Of a DNA stretch of 64,000 nucleotides, positions 36,282-45,119 are shown piece by piece. Position numbers and translations under genes: made by a program. The notes beneath the pieces were generated by a model. The model was not told the DNA's origin, searched no databases, and was given only the letters and a program-made list of their open reading frames with translations. The DNA is from Deltaproteobacteria bacterium (GTDB lineage Bacteria > JAGRBM01 > JAHCIT01): positions 62,001-126,000 of the forward strand of contig JAHCIT010000009.1 in the NCBI GenBank assembly GCA_026129095.1. The letters run 5' to 3'. Each line of letters starts with the position of its first letter. Within the stretch, counting starts at the first letter, position 1.

Positions 36282-37184
36282 GTGGATGAACTGATCTATT
36301 CGGTCATAAGGCGGCCCTATGTATTTGTCTTCTTCACCGTCTACCTGATCGCCGCCATCACCCATATCGGCCTGAACCGTACGCTGGTCTGGACCGCCGT
36401 GGGCTGGGTAATCGCCTTCGCCTGCGAGGCGAGTTCCATCCGCAACGGTTTCCCCTTTGGCCTCTACCACTACAAGGAACAAAATCTCCAGGGAGAACTG
36501 CTGATCGCGGGAGTGCCTTTCTGGGACAGCCTCTCGTTCACGTTCCTGTCGTATTTCTCATGGACGACGGCGATGCTCTTCTGGGCTCCCCTGCACCGGA
36601 GCCGGACGGACTTCCAGCGACTGGAAACCCCCGAACTCCGCCGCTCCCCGCGGGTGCTGATCCTCGCGGCGTTCCTGATGATGATGATCGATGTGATCAT
36701 TGATCCGCTGACCCATCAGGGCGACAAGTGGTTTCTGGGCGATATCTACTACTACCCGAATGGCGGCGAACATTTCGATGTACCTATCACGAATTACATG
36801 GGCTGGGTTTTTGTCGGCATCTCGACACTAACGGCCTACACACTGATCGAGCGGTACGCGATGCCAGCAGCAAAGGGCAATGAGACCGGCATCCGGTGGC
36901 TGCCTTTTGGCGGGCTGCTGGGCCCGCTTGTCTTCGTCGGTGTCATCGGTTTCGGCCTCACGATCACCCTGATGATCGGCGATCTGACCCTGTTCTGGGC
37001 GAGCGCCTTCATCTGGATCACCCCCATCTGGCTCTACCTGATCCGGGCCACGCGGCCCGAGTCGGCCGCCGCCCGCGCCGATGTGGCCGCCTTCATCGAC
37101 GCCTGGCCTGAGTCGCCCATCGTCAGGCGGTGTTACCCGGACGGGCCTTATTCAGGAACACACGGCTCGAAACCGGCACAGTAA
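36282..37184 (+). CDS. carotenoid biosynthesis-type membrane protein (DUF422/CruF-like)
   Basis: 300 residues from GTG 36282, where GGAGG lies 9 bases upstream; an upstream GTG at 36240 lacks a site. Seven or so membrane helices. Family-like segments: FACEASSIRNGFPFGLYHY, MMMIDVIIDPLTHQGDKW and GGEHFDVPITNYMGWVFVG. CruF-type members hydrate carotenoid ends (1',2'-hydratase). No other carotenoid gene is present in the window, so the pathway is either elsewhere or the protein has another substrate. Confidence 0.82.
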   Translation: MDELIYSVIRRPYVFVFFTVYLIAAITHIGLNRTLVWTAVGWVIAFACEASSIRNGFPFGLYHYKEQNLQGELLIAGVPFWDSLSFTFLSYFSWTTAMLFWAPLHRSRTDFQRLETPELRRSPRVLILAAFLMMMIDVIIDPLTHQGDKWFLGDIYYYPNGGEHFDVPITNYMGWVFVGISTLTAYTLIERYAMPAAKGNETGIRWLPFGGLLGPLVFVGVIGFGLTITLMIGDLTLFWASAFIWITPIWLYLIRATRPESAAARADVAAFIDAWPESPIVRRCYPDGPYSGTHGSKPAQ

Positions 37185-37204
37185 GAAGCTATACTTTTCG
37201 CACA

Positions 37205-38740
37205 ATGGACCGTTTTAACCAGCGGTGGGCGCTGCCTGTTCTGGCCATCTGCCTGTCAACCCTTCCGGGCTGTCCCGCGTCCGCCCCGCCCCACTCTCCT
37301 TCCGCAACCCTGCCGGCCGGATCCCGGCCGCTGATCATCGACATGACCGGAAACGTGGGCGGCACTGTCGAGCCCTGCGGATGCACGCAGGGAGAACTGG
37401 GTGGACTGGCACGCCGGGCCCTCATTATCAGCGAAGCCCGCCAGCGGTTCGCCGATCACTACCTGTTCGTTGACTACGGGAACCTGCTCTATCCCGCCAC
37501 ACCGGCAACCGACCTGGAACGCCCCCAGCGGCGGCTCCGGGCGGCGACTCTTGCCAATGCAACCTCGCGAATGCGCATAGACGCCTTCAACCTGTCGGTC
37601 CCCGATCTGGAAGGTGGCGCATCCGAGGCCCTTTCCATCATCCGGGCGGCTGGCCTGCCAGTCCTGTCCGCCAACGTCGTGGGCGACGATGGCCGTCCAG
37701 TGGTACCATCGCATGTCACCGTGACGAGAGCCGGGCTGAGGATCGCCATCACAGGCATCGCCGAAACCGGTGACGCGCAGGTGTCTCCGCCCGCCGGGTT
37801 CCGTATCATCCCGCCGGCCGACGCACTCAGGGAACTCCTGCCGCGTCTCCGAAAAGAGCATGATTTCGTACTGGTGCTGTCCCACGCCCGGCACCTCACC
37901 CACGAACGGATCGGCCAGGAACTCGGCCCGCTGCTGCTCCTCGGCTCGCAGTTCGACCAGATGGGTTTCCCCGAACCGCTGGATGGCGGATCGGTAAATG
38001 CTGCCGCCACCACGCTGGGCCGTCACGTCGCACGGCTGAATGTCGATATTGCCGCAGCGGGTTCGCCCTTCGCGCCTGTCTCCCCAAAAGGAAGCGAGGC
38101 CGCGGGTGGCAAGGCCCTCCAGCGCGCAAATCACTACCGGCTGGAACTGATCCCTGTCTCCCGCATGACGGGCGAGGACCCGGAGACACGCCGGCTCATT
38201 GACGACATGAAAAAACGGATGGTTTCCGAATCGATCGAAACCTTCGGCCGGCGGGCAGCGCTTGCCGCCTCCCGGGAGCGGCCTGTCTACGCCGGCGCAC
38301 AGAGCTGCCAGAAGTGCCACCAGATGCAGTACGACTGGTGGCAGCAGCACGCCCACTCAAAGGCTTACGCAACGCTCGAACAGATGAACAGCCACACCGA
38401 CATGACCTGCATCGGTTGCCACTCGACCGGATACAACCAGCCGGGAGGCTACGACGGTGGCGTCGTTCCGGCCTTCTTTGCCGGTGTCCAGTGCGAGGCG
38501 TGCCATGGCGTTGCCGCAGCCCATGTCAGGGACGTGCTCGCCTACAAACCCGGTAAGCTGGTCGCGAAGGAAACCTGTCTTGCCTGTCACGGCAAGTTCC
38601 ACGAGCAGAAAGAGTTCAACTACGAAAAGATGCTCGGACTGGCCAGTTGTCCGTCAGCCCGCCCCCGCGATCCTCACGCGCCGCCGCCGGAAAGGGAACC
38701 GGACACGGGCGGAGATGCCACGGAAGAAAAGGGATACTGA
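37205..38740 (+). CDS. lipoprotein with 5'-nucleotidase-like domain and four haem-c motifs
   Basis: 511 residues from ATG 37205. Lipobox TLPGC with Cys23. Residues about 45-330 follow the metallophosphatase/5'-nucleotidase fold (GTVEPCGCTQGELGGLARRA, AFNLSVPDLEGG, LVLSHARH). The C-terminal part has four CxxCH haem-binding motifs: C368 (CQKCH), C402 (CIGCH), C430 (CECAH order: CEACH) and C458 (CLACH). A cytochrome c fused to a phosphatase-like domain is known from deltaproteobacteria, where electron transfer at the cell surface is suspected. Catalytic metal ligands look incomplete, so the nucleotidase part may be structural. Confidence 0.9.
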   Translation: MDRFNQRWALPVLAICLSTLPGCPASAPPHSPSATLPAGSRPLIIDMTGNVGGTVEPCGCTQGELGGLARRALIISEARQRFADHYLFVDYGNLLYPATPATDLERPQRRLRAATLANATSRMRIDAFNLSVPDLEGGASEALSIIRAAGLPVLSANVVGDDGRPVVPSHVTVTRAGLRIAITGIAETGDAQVSPPAGFRIIPPADALRELLPRLRKEHDFVLVLSHARHLTHERIGQELGPLLLLGSQFDQMGFPEPLDGGSVNAAATTLGRHVARLNVDIAAAGSPFAPVSPKGSEAAGGKALQRANHYRLELIPVSRMTGEDPETRRLIDDMKKRMVSESIETFGRRAALAASRERPVYAGAQSCQKCHQMQYDWWQQHAHSKAYATLEQMNSHTDMTCIGCHSTGYNQPGGYDGGVVPAFFAGVQCEACHGVAAAHVRDVLAYKPGKLVAKETCLACHGKFHEQKEFNYEKMLGLASCPSARPRDPHAPPPEREPDTGGDATEEKGY

Positions 38741-38743
38741 AAC

Positions 38744-39319
38744 TCACCTGAGCCACGCCGGATCCCCGCCCTGGTCCCGGATCTCCCTTGGAAGGAGGTC
38801 CAGATCGGCGCGGGCGCGGGTCAGTTCTCCACACTGGCGGTCCGCTTCGGCAGCAGCGGCGGCCTTCCGTGCGTTGTCGGTGGTTTCGGCATTCAGACGG
38901 GTCCAGTAGCTGCAGCCATTCTCCAGATTACCTATCTTCTCCTGAAGCATTTTCTTGCGCCGTTGCCAGAATTCGCGCCCCGACATCACGGGTCCACGGG
39001 CGGCGGGGCCGGCCGGGCCAACGTCCAGTTCAATCCGCATGGAACGGGGCGGCTGCACCTGCGGATTTTCCGGTGGCACTGGCGGGGATTCGGACTTTCG
39101 GGGCGACTGGATCTCATCGCCGATCTGGAGCGATGGCACCCTGACCGTTGGTGAATGGGTAGCCGCCTTTTTCCGGTAACGCGGAGGGATTTTTTCTTCA
39201 GAATCGACGAAATGAACGGTCCCGGTCTCGTCGGTGTATTTGTACATCGCGGCCGGAGAAATGCTGGCAGCCAGAAGCACAAGGGCAGCGCCGGCGCACC
39301 ACACTCTCGCCGCGCCCAT
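38744..39319 (-). CDS. DUF4124-type exported protein
   Basis: 191 residues. Signal peptide (ALVLLAASISPAA) followed at once by MYKYTDETGTVHFVDSEEKIPPRY, the DUF4124 signature. Then a Pro-rich linker and a C-terminal coiled coil (REFWQRRKKMLQEKIGNLENG) ending DPAWLR. The stop lies only 3 bases from the convergent cytochrome gene. It shares layout, DUF4124 start and the WLR end with the gene immediately upstream, so they are tandem paralogues. Role unknown; periplasmic. Confidence 0.85.
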   Translation of the reverse strand: MGAARVWCAGAALVLLAASISPAAMYKYTDETGTVHFVDSEEKIPPRYRKKAATHSPTVRVPSLQIGDEIQSPRKSESPPVPPENPQVQPPRSMRIELDVGPAGPAARGPVMSGREFWQRRKKMLQEKIGNLENGCSYWTRLNAETTDNARKAAAAAEADRQCGELTRARADLDLLPREIRDQGGDPAWLR

Positions 39320-39325
39320 CCTGAC

Positions 39326-39877
39326 TTACCTCAGCCAGCCGGGCGGAGCATTTTTCCGGCGAGCTTCTTCCCGGAGACCGGCGATCTTCTTCGGTATCTC
39401 GGCCTTTTCCTTCAGGAGTTCCTCTTTCTCCTTGCCCAGGTTGTATCCGAGCTGGATGGCGGCGGGACTGGCAAACTGCTCCGTCCCGATATCGCCCATA
39501 TCCTCGATCTCCTTGATCCGTGCATCGATCTGCGCCTCGCGGTCCCTGATCGCCTTCAGCCGTGACGCCCAGTATTCCGGCCCGTTTCCGTCGGAATCGA
39601 CATCAATGCCAACCCGTTTAGGCGTACCCTCGGCCGGCGGGACGTCGTCCGGCCCGGACGGGGCCTGCGGCGCAACCAGCGGCTGCTGGGCAGGTGTGCC
39701 GCGAATCTCCACCGCCTTGTCCCGGTACCGTTCGGGAATCTGCGTCCTCGATTCGACGACGTGGGTCCGGCCCTCGTCATCGGTGTAACGGTAAAGCGCC
39801 GCCCAGGCGGGCGATGCCAGGCAAAACCCGGACAATACGGCAATAAGGCTGATGCCAATCCTGCGTGTGCTGTTCAT
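39326..39877 (-). CDS. DUF4124-type exported protein (paralogue)
   Basis: 183 residues from ATG 39877 (GGAG 7 bases upstream); longer starts have no ribosome site. Signal peptide to AWA/A, then LYRYTDDEGRTHVVESRTQIP (part) with the DUF4124 pattern, a Pro-rich linker, and a charged coiled coil (LKAIRDREAQIDARIKEIED, EKEELLKEKAEIPKKI) ending PPGWLR. It precedes its paralogue by 6 bases in one operon. Confidence 0.85.
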   Translation of the reverse strand: MNSTRRIGISLIAVLSGFCLASPAWAALYRYTDDEGRTHVVESRTQIPERYRDKAVEIRGTPAQQPLVAPQAPSGPDDVPPAEGTPKRVGIDVDSDGNGPEYWASRLKAIRDREAQIDARIKEIEDMGDIGTEQFASPAAIQLGYNLGKEKEELLKEKAEIPKKIAGLREEARRKNAPPGWLR

Positions 39878-39935
39878 CATGCTCCAAATGTACGCCCTTT
39901 CAGCGGAGGCGGCAACCGCCAGCAACGATCCCAAA

Positions 39936-39964
39936 TTGACAGTTCCGGTCCCTTTCGGTAGTGA
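39936..39964 (+). promoter_or_regulatory. weak promoter candidate for the CheY-like gene
   Basis: A perfect TTGACA (39936) is followed after 17 bases by TAGTGA, a poor -10. It lies about 50 bases before the ATG at 40012, in the divergent gap with the DUF4124 genes. Confidence 0.25.
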
Positions 39965-40011
39965 ATTTGCTGCTCAAAGCACAGGTGAGGCCCGGAAGAA
40001 GAGGTATTGGC

Positions 40012-40389
40012 ATGGCGCGCAAGGCCCTGGTCGTCGATGATGACGCTTCGATCCGGCTGCTCGTTTCGGTCACGCTCAAGTCGCTGGGATTCGAGTGCAT
40101 CGAAGGGGAGGACGGTCAGGAAGCGTTCCGGCTCGCCCTCAAGGAGTCACCCGACTTCATCGTGCTCGATCTGAGCATGCCCAATGTCAACGGATTCGAG
40201 GCATGCGAGCGGATCCGGGGACATGAAAAGACAAAATCAATCCCCGTCCTGATCCTTTCGGGCGAATCGACCCAGATCAACCGTGAGATCCTGGGCGGTG
40301 CACTCAAGGCCAACGGGTTCGTCGCCAAGCCGTTCGACCGGGCAAAACTGCTCGCCGCCGTGCGTGATATCTTTCCGGATCTCGCCTGA
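40012..40389 (+). CDS. CheY-like single-domain response regulator
   Basis: 125 residues from ATG 40012 (AGAGG 8 bases upstream); an earlier GTG is not needed. Receiver fold with acidic pair in LVVDDDASI, phospho-acceptor Asp in FIVLDLSMPNVNGFE, Ser/Thr switch in LILSGES and the conserved Lys in VAKPFDRAK. No output domain, so it acts by protein interaction. No partner kinase is adjacent; the kinases at 20-22.7 kb are the nearest. Confidence 0.93.
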   Translation: MARKALVVDDDASIRLLVSVTLKSLGFECIEGEDGQEAFRLALKESPDFIVLDLSMPNVNGFEACERIRGHEKTKSIPVLILSGESTQINREILGGALKANGFVAKPFDRAKLLAAVRDIFPDLA

Positions 40390-40402
40390 TGCCGCCTGCT
40401 GT

Positions 40403-41803
40403 TCAGCGCCGGGATTCCAGAGCAGCCGGCAGTTTTGCGTAGATTCCGCCAAACCCGCCGTTCGACATGATGAGGACAACGTCCCCTTCCTTCGCCTCGC
40501 TGGCGACGGCGGCGACGATCGCGTCCACACTGGGGAAGGTCCGGGCACTGGCGCCCCTTGCCGCCAGATCGGCGACGAGCTGTTCCACCGAGAACCGCTC
40601 GCTTTCATCCACCTTGCCGGGGTTATCCACCGGCGCGACGATGATCTGATTGGCAAGCCGGAGCGCTTCCACATAGTCCTTCTGGAATACCTTCCGCCGC
40701 GAGGTGTTGGTGCGCGGCTCGAACACCGCCCACACCCGCTTCAGCGGATAGCGCATCCGGATGCAGAGGATCGTCTCCCGCACCGCCGTCGGGTGGTGCG
40801 CGAAGTCGTCGATCACCACAATACCGCCGATGTCGGCAATCACTTCCTGCCGCCGGCGGACACTTTCAAAACTCTCCAGCGCCTCGCGGAACTGCCTTGA
40901 AGTTACGCCGATCGAATCGGCCACGGCGGCGATGGACAGGATGTTTTTCAGATTATGGGTGCCGAAGAGCGGCGAGTTCACCTGGGCCCAGAGCTTTCCG
41001 TTCTGGTAGACCTCCATCCGGCAATGCACGGGGCTCGCTGATACGATCCGCCCCCACCACTCCTGCTTGTGATCGTCGGTAGAGTAGTAACGGACCCGGC
41101 CGGGGCATCCCGTCGCGAGTTCCCGCACGTTGGGATCGTCATGGTGGGCGACGAGGGTTCCGTCTTGCGGAACCAGCGACACGAACTTCCGGAAGGCCGC
41201 CTTGATGGCATCAATGTCCCTGAAGATGTCGGCGTGATCGAACTCGCACGAGGTAATCACCGCCGTCCGGGGCTGATAGTGCAGGAACTTGGACTCCTTG
41301 TCGAAGAACGCCGTGTCGTATTCGTCCCCCTCCACCACGAACCACGGTCCCTTTCCGGTCCGGTAGCTGGCGTTGAAATTCCTCAATACGCCACCCACGA
41401 GGAACGCCGGATCCAGACCGGCCGAAACCGTCAGCCAGGCGGCAAGCCCGCTTGTCGTCGTCTTGCCATGTGTCCCGGCAATCACGATCGAGTGGCGGCC
41501 CGTGATGAAGAACCGCCCCAGCGCCTGCGGCATCGAGCAGTATTCGATACCCGACTGGAGCAGGGCCTCGACTTCCGGGTTGGTTCGGGGAACAGCATTG
41601 CCAACGACCACCAGTTCGGGGCTCCACGACAGGTTCTCCGCCCGGTAACCCTGGAACACCGGTATCTGCTGCGCTTCGAGCTGGATGCTCATGGGCGGGT
41701 ACAGATTCTGGTCCGAGCCGCGCACGTCATGGCCCGTAGCCTTCAGCATGCCGGCAAGGGATCCCATCGCGGTGCCGCCAATCGCAATCAGGTGGATTTT
41801 CAC
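40403..41803 (-). CDS. mpl: Mpl: UDP-MurNAc:murein tripeptide ligase
   Basis: 466 residues from GTG 41803, with AGGAGG upstream and a 4-base GTGA overlap with the previous gene. Mur-ligase family: IAIGGTAMGSLAGMLKATGH at the N-terminus, ATP loop GTHGKTTTSGLAAWL near 110-124, GDEYDTAFFDKESKF and FAHHPTAVRETI. Mpl joins recycled L-Ala-gamma-D-Glu-meso-DAP to UDP-MurNAc, bypassing MurC-E. The neighbouring S66 LD-carboxypeptidase makes the tripeptide substrate, so the operon recycles cell-wall peptides. The VEGDEYDTAFFDK segment separates it from MurC. Confidence 0.93.
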   Translation of the reverse strand: MKIHLIAIGGTAMGSLAGMLKATGHDVRGSDQNLYPPMSIQLEAQQIPVFQGYRAENLSWSPELVVVGNAVPRTNPEVEALLQSGIEYCSMPQALGRFFITGRHSIVIAGTHGKTTTSGLAAWLTVSAGLDPAFLVGGVLRNFNASYRTGKGPWFVVEGDEYDTAFFDKESKFLHYQPRTAVITSCEFDHADIFRDIDAIKAAFRKFVSLVPQDGTLVAHHDDPNVRELATGCPGRVRYYSTDDHKQEWWGRIVSASPVHCRMEVYQNGKLWAQVNSPLFGTHNLKNILSIAAVADSIGVTSRQFREALESFESVRRRQEVIADIGGIVVIDDFAHHPTAVRETILCIRMRYPLKRVWAVFEPRTNTSRRKVFQKDYVEALRLANQIIVAPVDNPGKVDESERFSVEQLVADLAARGASARTFPSVDAIVAAVASEAKEGDVVLIMSNGGFGGIYAKLPAALESRR

Positions 41804-42900
41804 GGATACCTCCTGGGCCGGGGATCCGTATAGCCCAGAACTTCCATGATGGTGTCATGAATTTTCGCCCGGAACGGGCCGAACCGGGGATTGGACCGGG
41901 TTGGACACACCCGGTTGGAAAGGACCAGCGCGATCACGTCGCTGCGGCGGTCGTACCACAGCGAGGTTCCGGTAAATCCAAGATGCCCCACCGATTCGAG
42001 CGAAAAGTACCGCCCCGCGGTGGAACCAGTATCGGAAGGCGTGTCCCATCCCGCCGTCCAGGTGTTGCCGGTCGGATCGGGCGAAACCGCCCAGACGCTT
42101 TCCAGAAACTGTCGTGAAAAGAGGCGTCCGGTTCCCATCCAGCATCTGCGGAACTCCAGAACGAGGTTGGCCAGCTGGTCGATTGTTCCGAACAGGCCCG
42201 ACGAGCCACTCACTCCGCCCAGGAACCGCGTGTTCTCGTCCTCGACCACACCATAGAGAGGCCGGAGAAAGCCTTCCGGCACCGAAGTCGCCGCAATGCC
42301 GTTCGTCGCGGCCGGGCCGACTCCGTTCGGCCTGAACGAGGGGACATCGGCGCCCAGCGGCTCCGCAATCTCCGACTGGAAAAGCTCATCTAGTCCCTTC
42401 CTGCTTTCCGTTTCAAGCAAATGGCCGAGCACCAGATACCCGACATCCGAGTAGCAGACCACCCTGCCCGGCTCGTTTTCGAGCGGAGTGAACTTGGCAA
42501 GGTGATATGCGCCCTCCGGACCGTTGGCGTCCATCTGGTCCATCCGGATGATGGCCGGATAGCCGGACGTGTGCCGGAGCAGCTGTTCCAGCGTGATCGC
42601 GCCCTGCGGCTCGCCCTTCAGTTCGGGAAAAAAATCATCGAGACGGTCAGCGAGACCCCATTCGCCACTCTGTACGCGAAGCCAGACAAGCGGAGCCGTG
42701 CAAACCGCCTTGGTAAGGGAAGCGAGGTCATACAGCGTGCCCAGCGTGACTTTCCTGTCGCCCTGTTCGGACGAGAGGAAGCCCCTCGCCAGACTCACCC
42801 TGCATTCACCGCCCTGCCAGCACCCGGCAACGATCCCCGGAGCTGCCGCGCCGGAGACGACCTCCTCCAGCACCCGTTCCAGACGGCCCCAGTCGCTCAA
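41800..42900 (-). CDS. serine hydrolase of the beta-lactamase/PBP4* class
   Basis: 366 residues from TTG 42900, which gives a TTGA overlap with the upstream stop and a strong GGGGAGGGGG just before it; GTG 42915 is an alternative. Class C beta-lactamase-like fold: S61-x-x-K64 in ASLTKA, YSDVGY in place of the Y-x-N motif, and HTSG before it. No signal peptide, so it is cytoplasmic and unlikely to be a resistance beta-lactamase. In this recycling operon it may be an esterase or amidase acting on muropeptides. Asp in the YSD motif makes transpeptidase chemistry doubtful. Confidence 0.82.
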   Translation of the reverse strand: MSDWGRLERVLEEVVSGAAAPGIVAGCWQGGECRVSLARGFLSSEQGDRKVTLGTLYDLASLTKAVCTAPLVWLRVQSGEWGLADRLDDFFPELKGEPQGAITLEQLLRHTSGYPAIIRMDQMDANGPEGAYHLAKFTPLENEPGRVVCYSDVGYLVLGHLLETESRKGLDELFQSEIAEPLGADVPSFRPNGVGPAATNGIAATSVPEGFLRPLYGVVEDENTRFLGGVSGSSGLFGTIDQLANLVLEFRRCWMGTGRLFSRQFLESVWAVSPDPTGNTWTAGWDTPSDTGSTAGRYFSLESVGHLGFTGTSLWYDRRSDVIALVLSNRVCPTRSNPRFGPFRAKIHDTIMEVLGYTDPRPRRYP

Positions 42901-43838
42901 CGCCCCCCTCCCCACGGCGGACGAACGAGTTGCAGGCGTCCATCCCCCACAGCCACCTCTGCGCCCAGGGGAAGCGCGAGGTTGCGCCGCCCGTGCCCGG
43001 CAGCAAAGCCCGTCCAGACCGGCACTCCCAGTTCAGCACCGGCGGACTTCATCAGTTCCTCGACCGACTGGCGGTACCGTCTTGCACCTGCCGGTGGGCT
43101 GAAGTCGCCCAGCACAAGCGCCCGCACCCCCCGGAAAGCACCGCTCAGGCGAAGCTGGGTGAGAAACGCATCAAGCCGGTAGGCCTGCTCATTCACGTCT
43201 TCAAGAAAGACAATGCCGCCCAGCCGCGGAGGACAGCCGGTTCCACAAAGGGAGGCCAGCACGGCCAGGTTTCCTCCCGTGAGCCTGCCTTGCACCGGTT
43301 TCCCTGTTCTCCCGCCGGGACCGTAAAGAAGCTTCACCCGGCCAAGCGATGCGCCGGGCTCCAGCTTCCCGAACAGCAGTTTTTCATACTGCCGCCGCGT
43401 GGCCGGATGGACCGGCTTTCCGAACTGGGCCGGATGGGGCCCATGCAGGGACCATGCGGTTCCGGCACCTGCCAGTACCTGATGAATCACCGTGTTGTCC
43501 GAAAAACCCACGAACAGCTTGGCCTGACCGCCGAGCCGACTCTGGAGCAGCGGCGCGATCCGGGCGCAGCCGAATCCGCCACGCACGGCAAACAGCGCCT
43601 TGATCCCCGGATCCCGCCAGTATCCGAGGAACTCGTCCGCCCGAAGCGTGTCTGAACCTGAAAGATAGCGGTCCGGTTTTCTCGGAAGCCGGGTCGTCAC
43701 CTTGAGTCCGAGACTTTCCAGATACCTGATTTCAGCGGCAAGTCTCGCCGCCTTGACGAACCCGGCGGGCGCAACGAGCGCGACGCGGTCGCCCGGCGAA
43801 AGCGGAACCGGCACATGTTTTCGGTTCAAATCCCTGAC
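42897..43838 (-). CDS. LD-carboxypeptidase (peptidase S66)
   Basis: About 313 residues from GTG 43838; GTG 43814 or an ATG at 43919 are alternatives and I cannot choose firmly. S66 signatures: LSPGDRVALVAPAG at the start, FAVRGGFGCARIAPLL and the nucleophile Ser113 in VGFSDNTVIH, with LEDVNE and GFAAGHGRRN supplying the Glu and His. Removes the terminal D-Ala from muropeptide tetrapeptides in the cytoplasm. Feeds tripeptide to Mpl two genes on. First of three overlapping genes. Confidence 0.88.
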   Translation of the reverse strand, partial: VRDLNRKHVPVPLSPGDRVALVAPAGFVKAARLAAEIRYLESLGLKVTTRLPRKPDRYLSGSDTLRADEFLGYWRDPGIKALFAVRGGFGCARIAPLLQSRLGGQAKLFVGFSDNTVIHQVLAGAGTAWSLHGPHPAQFGKPVHPATRRQYEKLLFGKLEPGASLGRVKLLYGPGGRTGKPVQGRLTGGNLAVLASLCGTGCPPRLGGIVFLEDVNEQAYRLDAFLTQLRLSGAFRGVRALVLGDFSPPAGARRYRQSVEELMKSAGAELGVPVWTGFAAGHGRRNLALPLGAEVAVGDGRLQLVRPPWGGGR

Positions 43839-44003
43839 ACCCCTGCCGTGGGCCCGGCCGGCCTGATATCCTGTCGCACGAACAGTCCTGATCGTATAAA
43901 ATCCTTTCGATGTCCACAACCCGTGTACGCCGGGAAATCTTTCCGGCCTCCCCAGGCCGGATGGCGGGACTGCCTGCCGCCAGTTTCCGGCTGGAGCCCT
44001 GCC

Positions 44004-44519
44004 GTGCCTGAAATAACTGACCGGCGGTACATGAGGATGAAGGTGCTGCGCCCGCTATCCTTCACCTATGAGGACGAAACCTATGAAGCCGAGCTACGGG
44101 ATATCTCACTCTGCGGCGCACTCGTCATTTCCGACGTGCCGGTGGAGACTGGCCGCCGTGTCCAGCTGGAAATAACGCTGCCGGAAACCGCCGAACCGGT
44201 CCGGGTGAACGGCAAGATCGTCCGCCTTCTCTCCCTTTCCGCCGGACTCGGCAACGGATTCGGGGTGGATTTCACGGTTGTTTCGCTTTCCAACCGTGAA
44301 ATCATCGATGGATACGTCCGGTCCACATTCCGGCACTTCCGCAGACTCCAGTTCGAACTGAGCAAGTTCGATGTAGACTGGGACACGGTCAACAGGCTGA
44401 TTCCCCACACATACCTGCCGGTACGGAACTATTCGGCGGAAACCCTGAGGAGCCTGGTGACAATCGAACTGGAGAGTTTCCGTCTGCGAAAAGTGGTTTC
44501 CGCCAGCGCGAACGGTTAA
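44004..44519 (+). CDS. PilZ-domain protein
   Basis: 171 residues from GTG 44004 (GGAG 7 bases upstream). PilZ fold with the R-x-x-x-R element in DRRYMRMKV and D-x-S-x-x-G in LRDISLCGALV, the residues that bind cyclic-di-GMP. Beta-barrel strands run to about residue 95; a helical C-terminal part follows with no known domain. It probably relays c-di-GMP to an unknown partner. No diguanylate cyclase is present in the window. Confidence 0.85.
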   Translation: MPEITDRRYMRMKVLRPLSFTYEDETYEAELRDISLCGALVISDVPVETGRRVQLEITLPETAEPVRVNGKIVRLLSLSAGLGNGFGVDFTVVSLSNREIIDGYVRSTFRHFRRLQFELSKFDVDWDTVNRLIPHTYLPVRNYSAETLRSLVTIELESFRLRKVVSASANG

Positions 44520-44531
44520 TAGGCGCGGGCG

Positions 44532-45119
44532 ATGAGTGCCAGAAAAGTGCCCAAGAAAATTGTCCTGACCGGAGGCCCCTGCGCCGGCAAGACGACCATC
44601 GCCGAAGTCCTCTCGCGGGCCTATGCCGGCGACATTGTGGTTGTGCCGGAGGCCGCCTCGACCCTGTTCAACGGCGGATTTCCCCGGTGGCCGGAACGCG
44701 AATCGCGGGCGGCGCTTCAGCGAAGCGTGTACCGGGTCCAGAACGAACTGGAAGTGGTCTATCGGGCCCACCATCCAAACCAGCTTCTGGTCCTGGATCG
44801 CGGAACCGTTGACGGCGCGGCCTACTGGCCCGATGGACCCGACGCCTTTTTCCAGACCATGCAGACCTCCCTTGAAGCTGAACTTGGCCGCTATCACCAG
44901 GTCATCTATCTGGAGAGCGCCGGAGAAGAAGCCTACCTGATTCACGGCAAGCGCAATCCAAACCGAACAGAAACCTGGGCAGAAGCCCGGCATCTTGACG
45001 AACTGACGCGAGCCCTGTGGGAGAAGCACCCGGCGATGACCGTCATCCCCAACCAGCGCGCCTTCAGCGAGAAAATCTCGGCGGTGTTACGGATCGTCGA
45101 GCAGGCGATGACGGCCTAG
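44532..45119 (+). CDS. AAA-type ATPase/kinase-like protein (AAA_28-like)
   Basis: 195 residues. Walker A TGGPCAGKTTIAEVL at about 13-27; Walker B-like LLVLDRGTVDGAAYWP. The NTP-binding core resembles nucleoside-kinase-like NTPases. YHQVIYLESAGEEAY and the basic HGKRNPNRTE segment would form the lid. Substrate unknown; possibly a small-molecule kinase. 12 bases after the PilZ gene, same strand; its last four bases overlap the convergent nucleotidyltransferase-like gene. Confidence 0.78.
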   Translation: MSARKVPKKIVLTGGPCAGKTTIAEVLSRAYAGDIVVVPEAASTLFNGGFPRWPERESRAALQRSVYRVQNELEVVYRAHHPNQLLVLDRGTVDGAAYWPDGPDAFFQTMQTSLEAELGRYHQVIYLESAGEEAYLIHGKRNPNRTETWAEARHLDELTRALWEKHPAMTVIPNQRAFSEKISAVLRIVEQAMTA

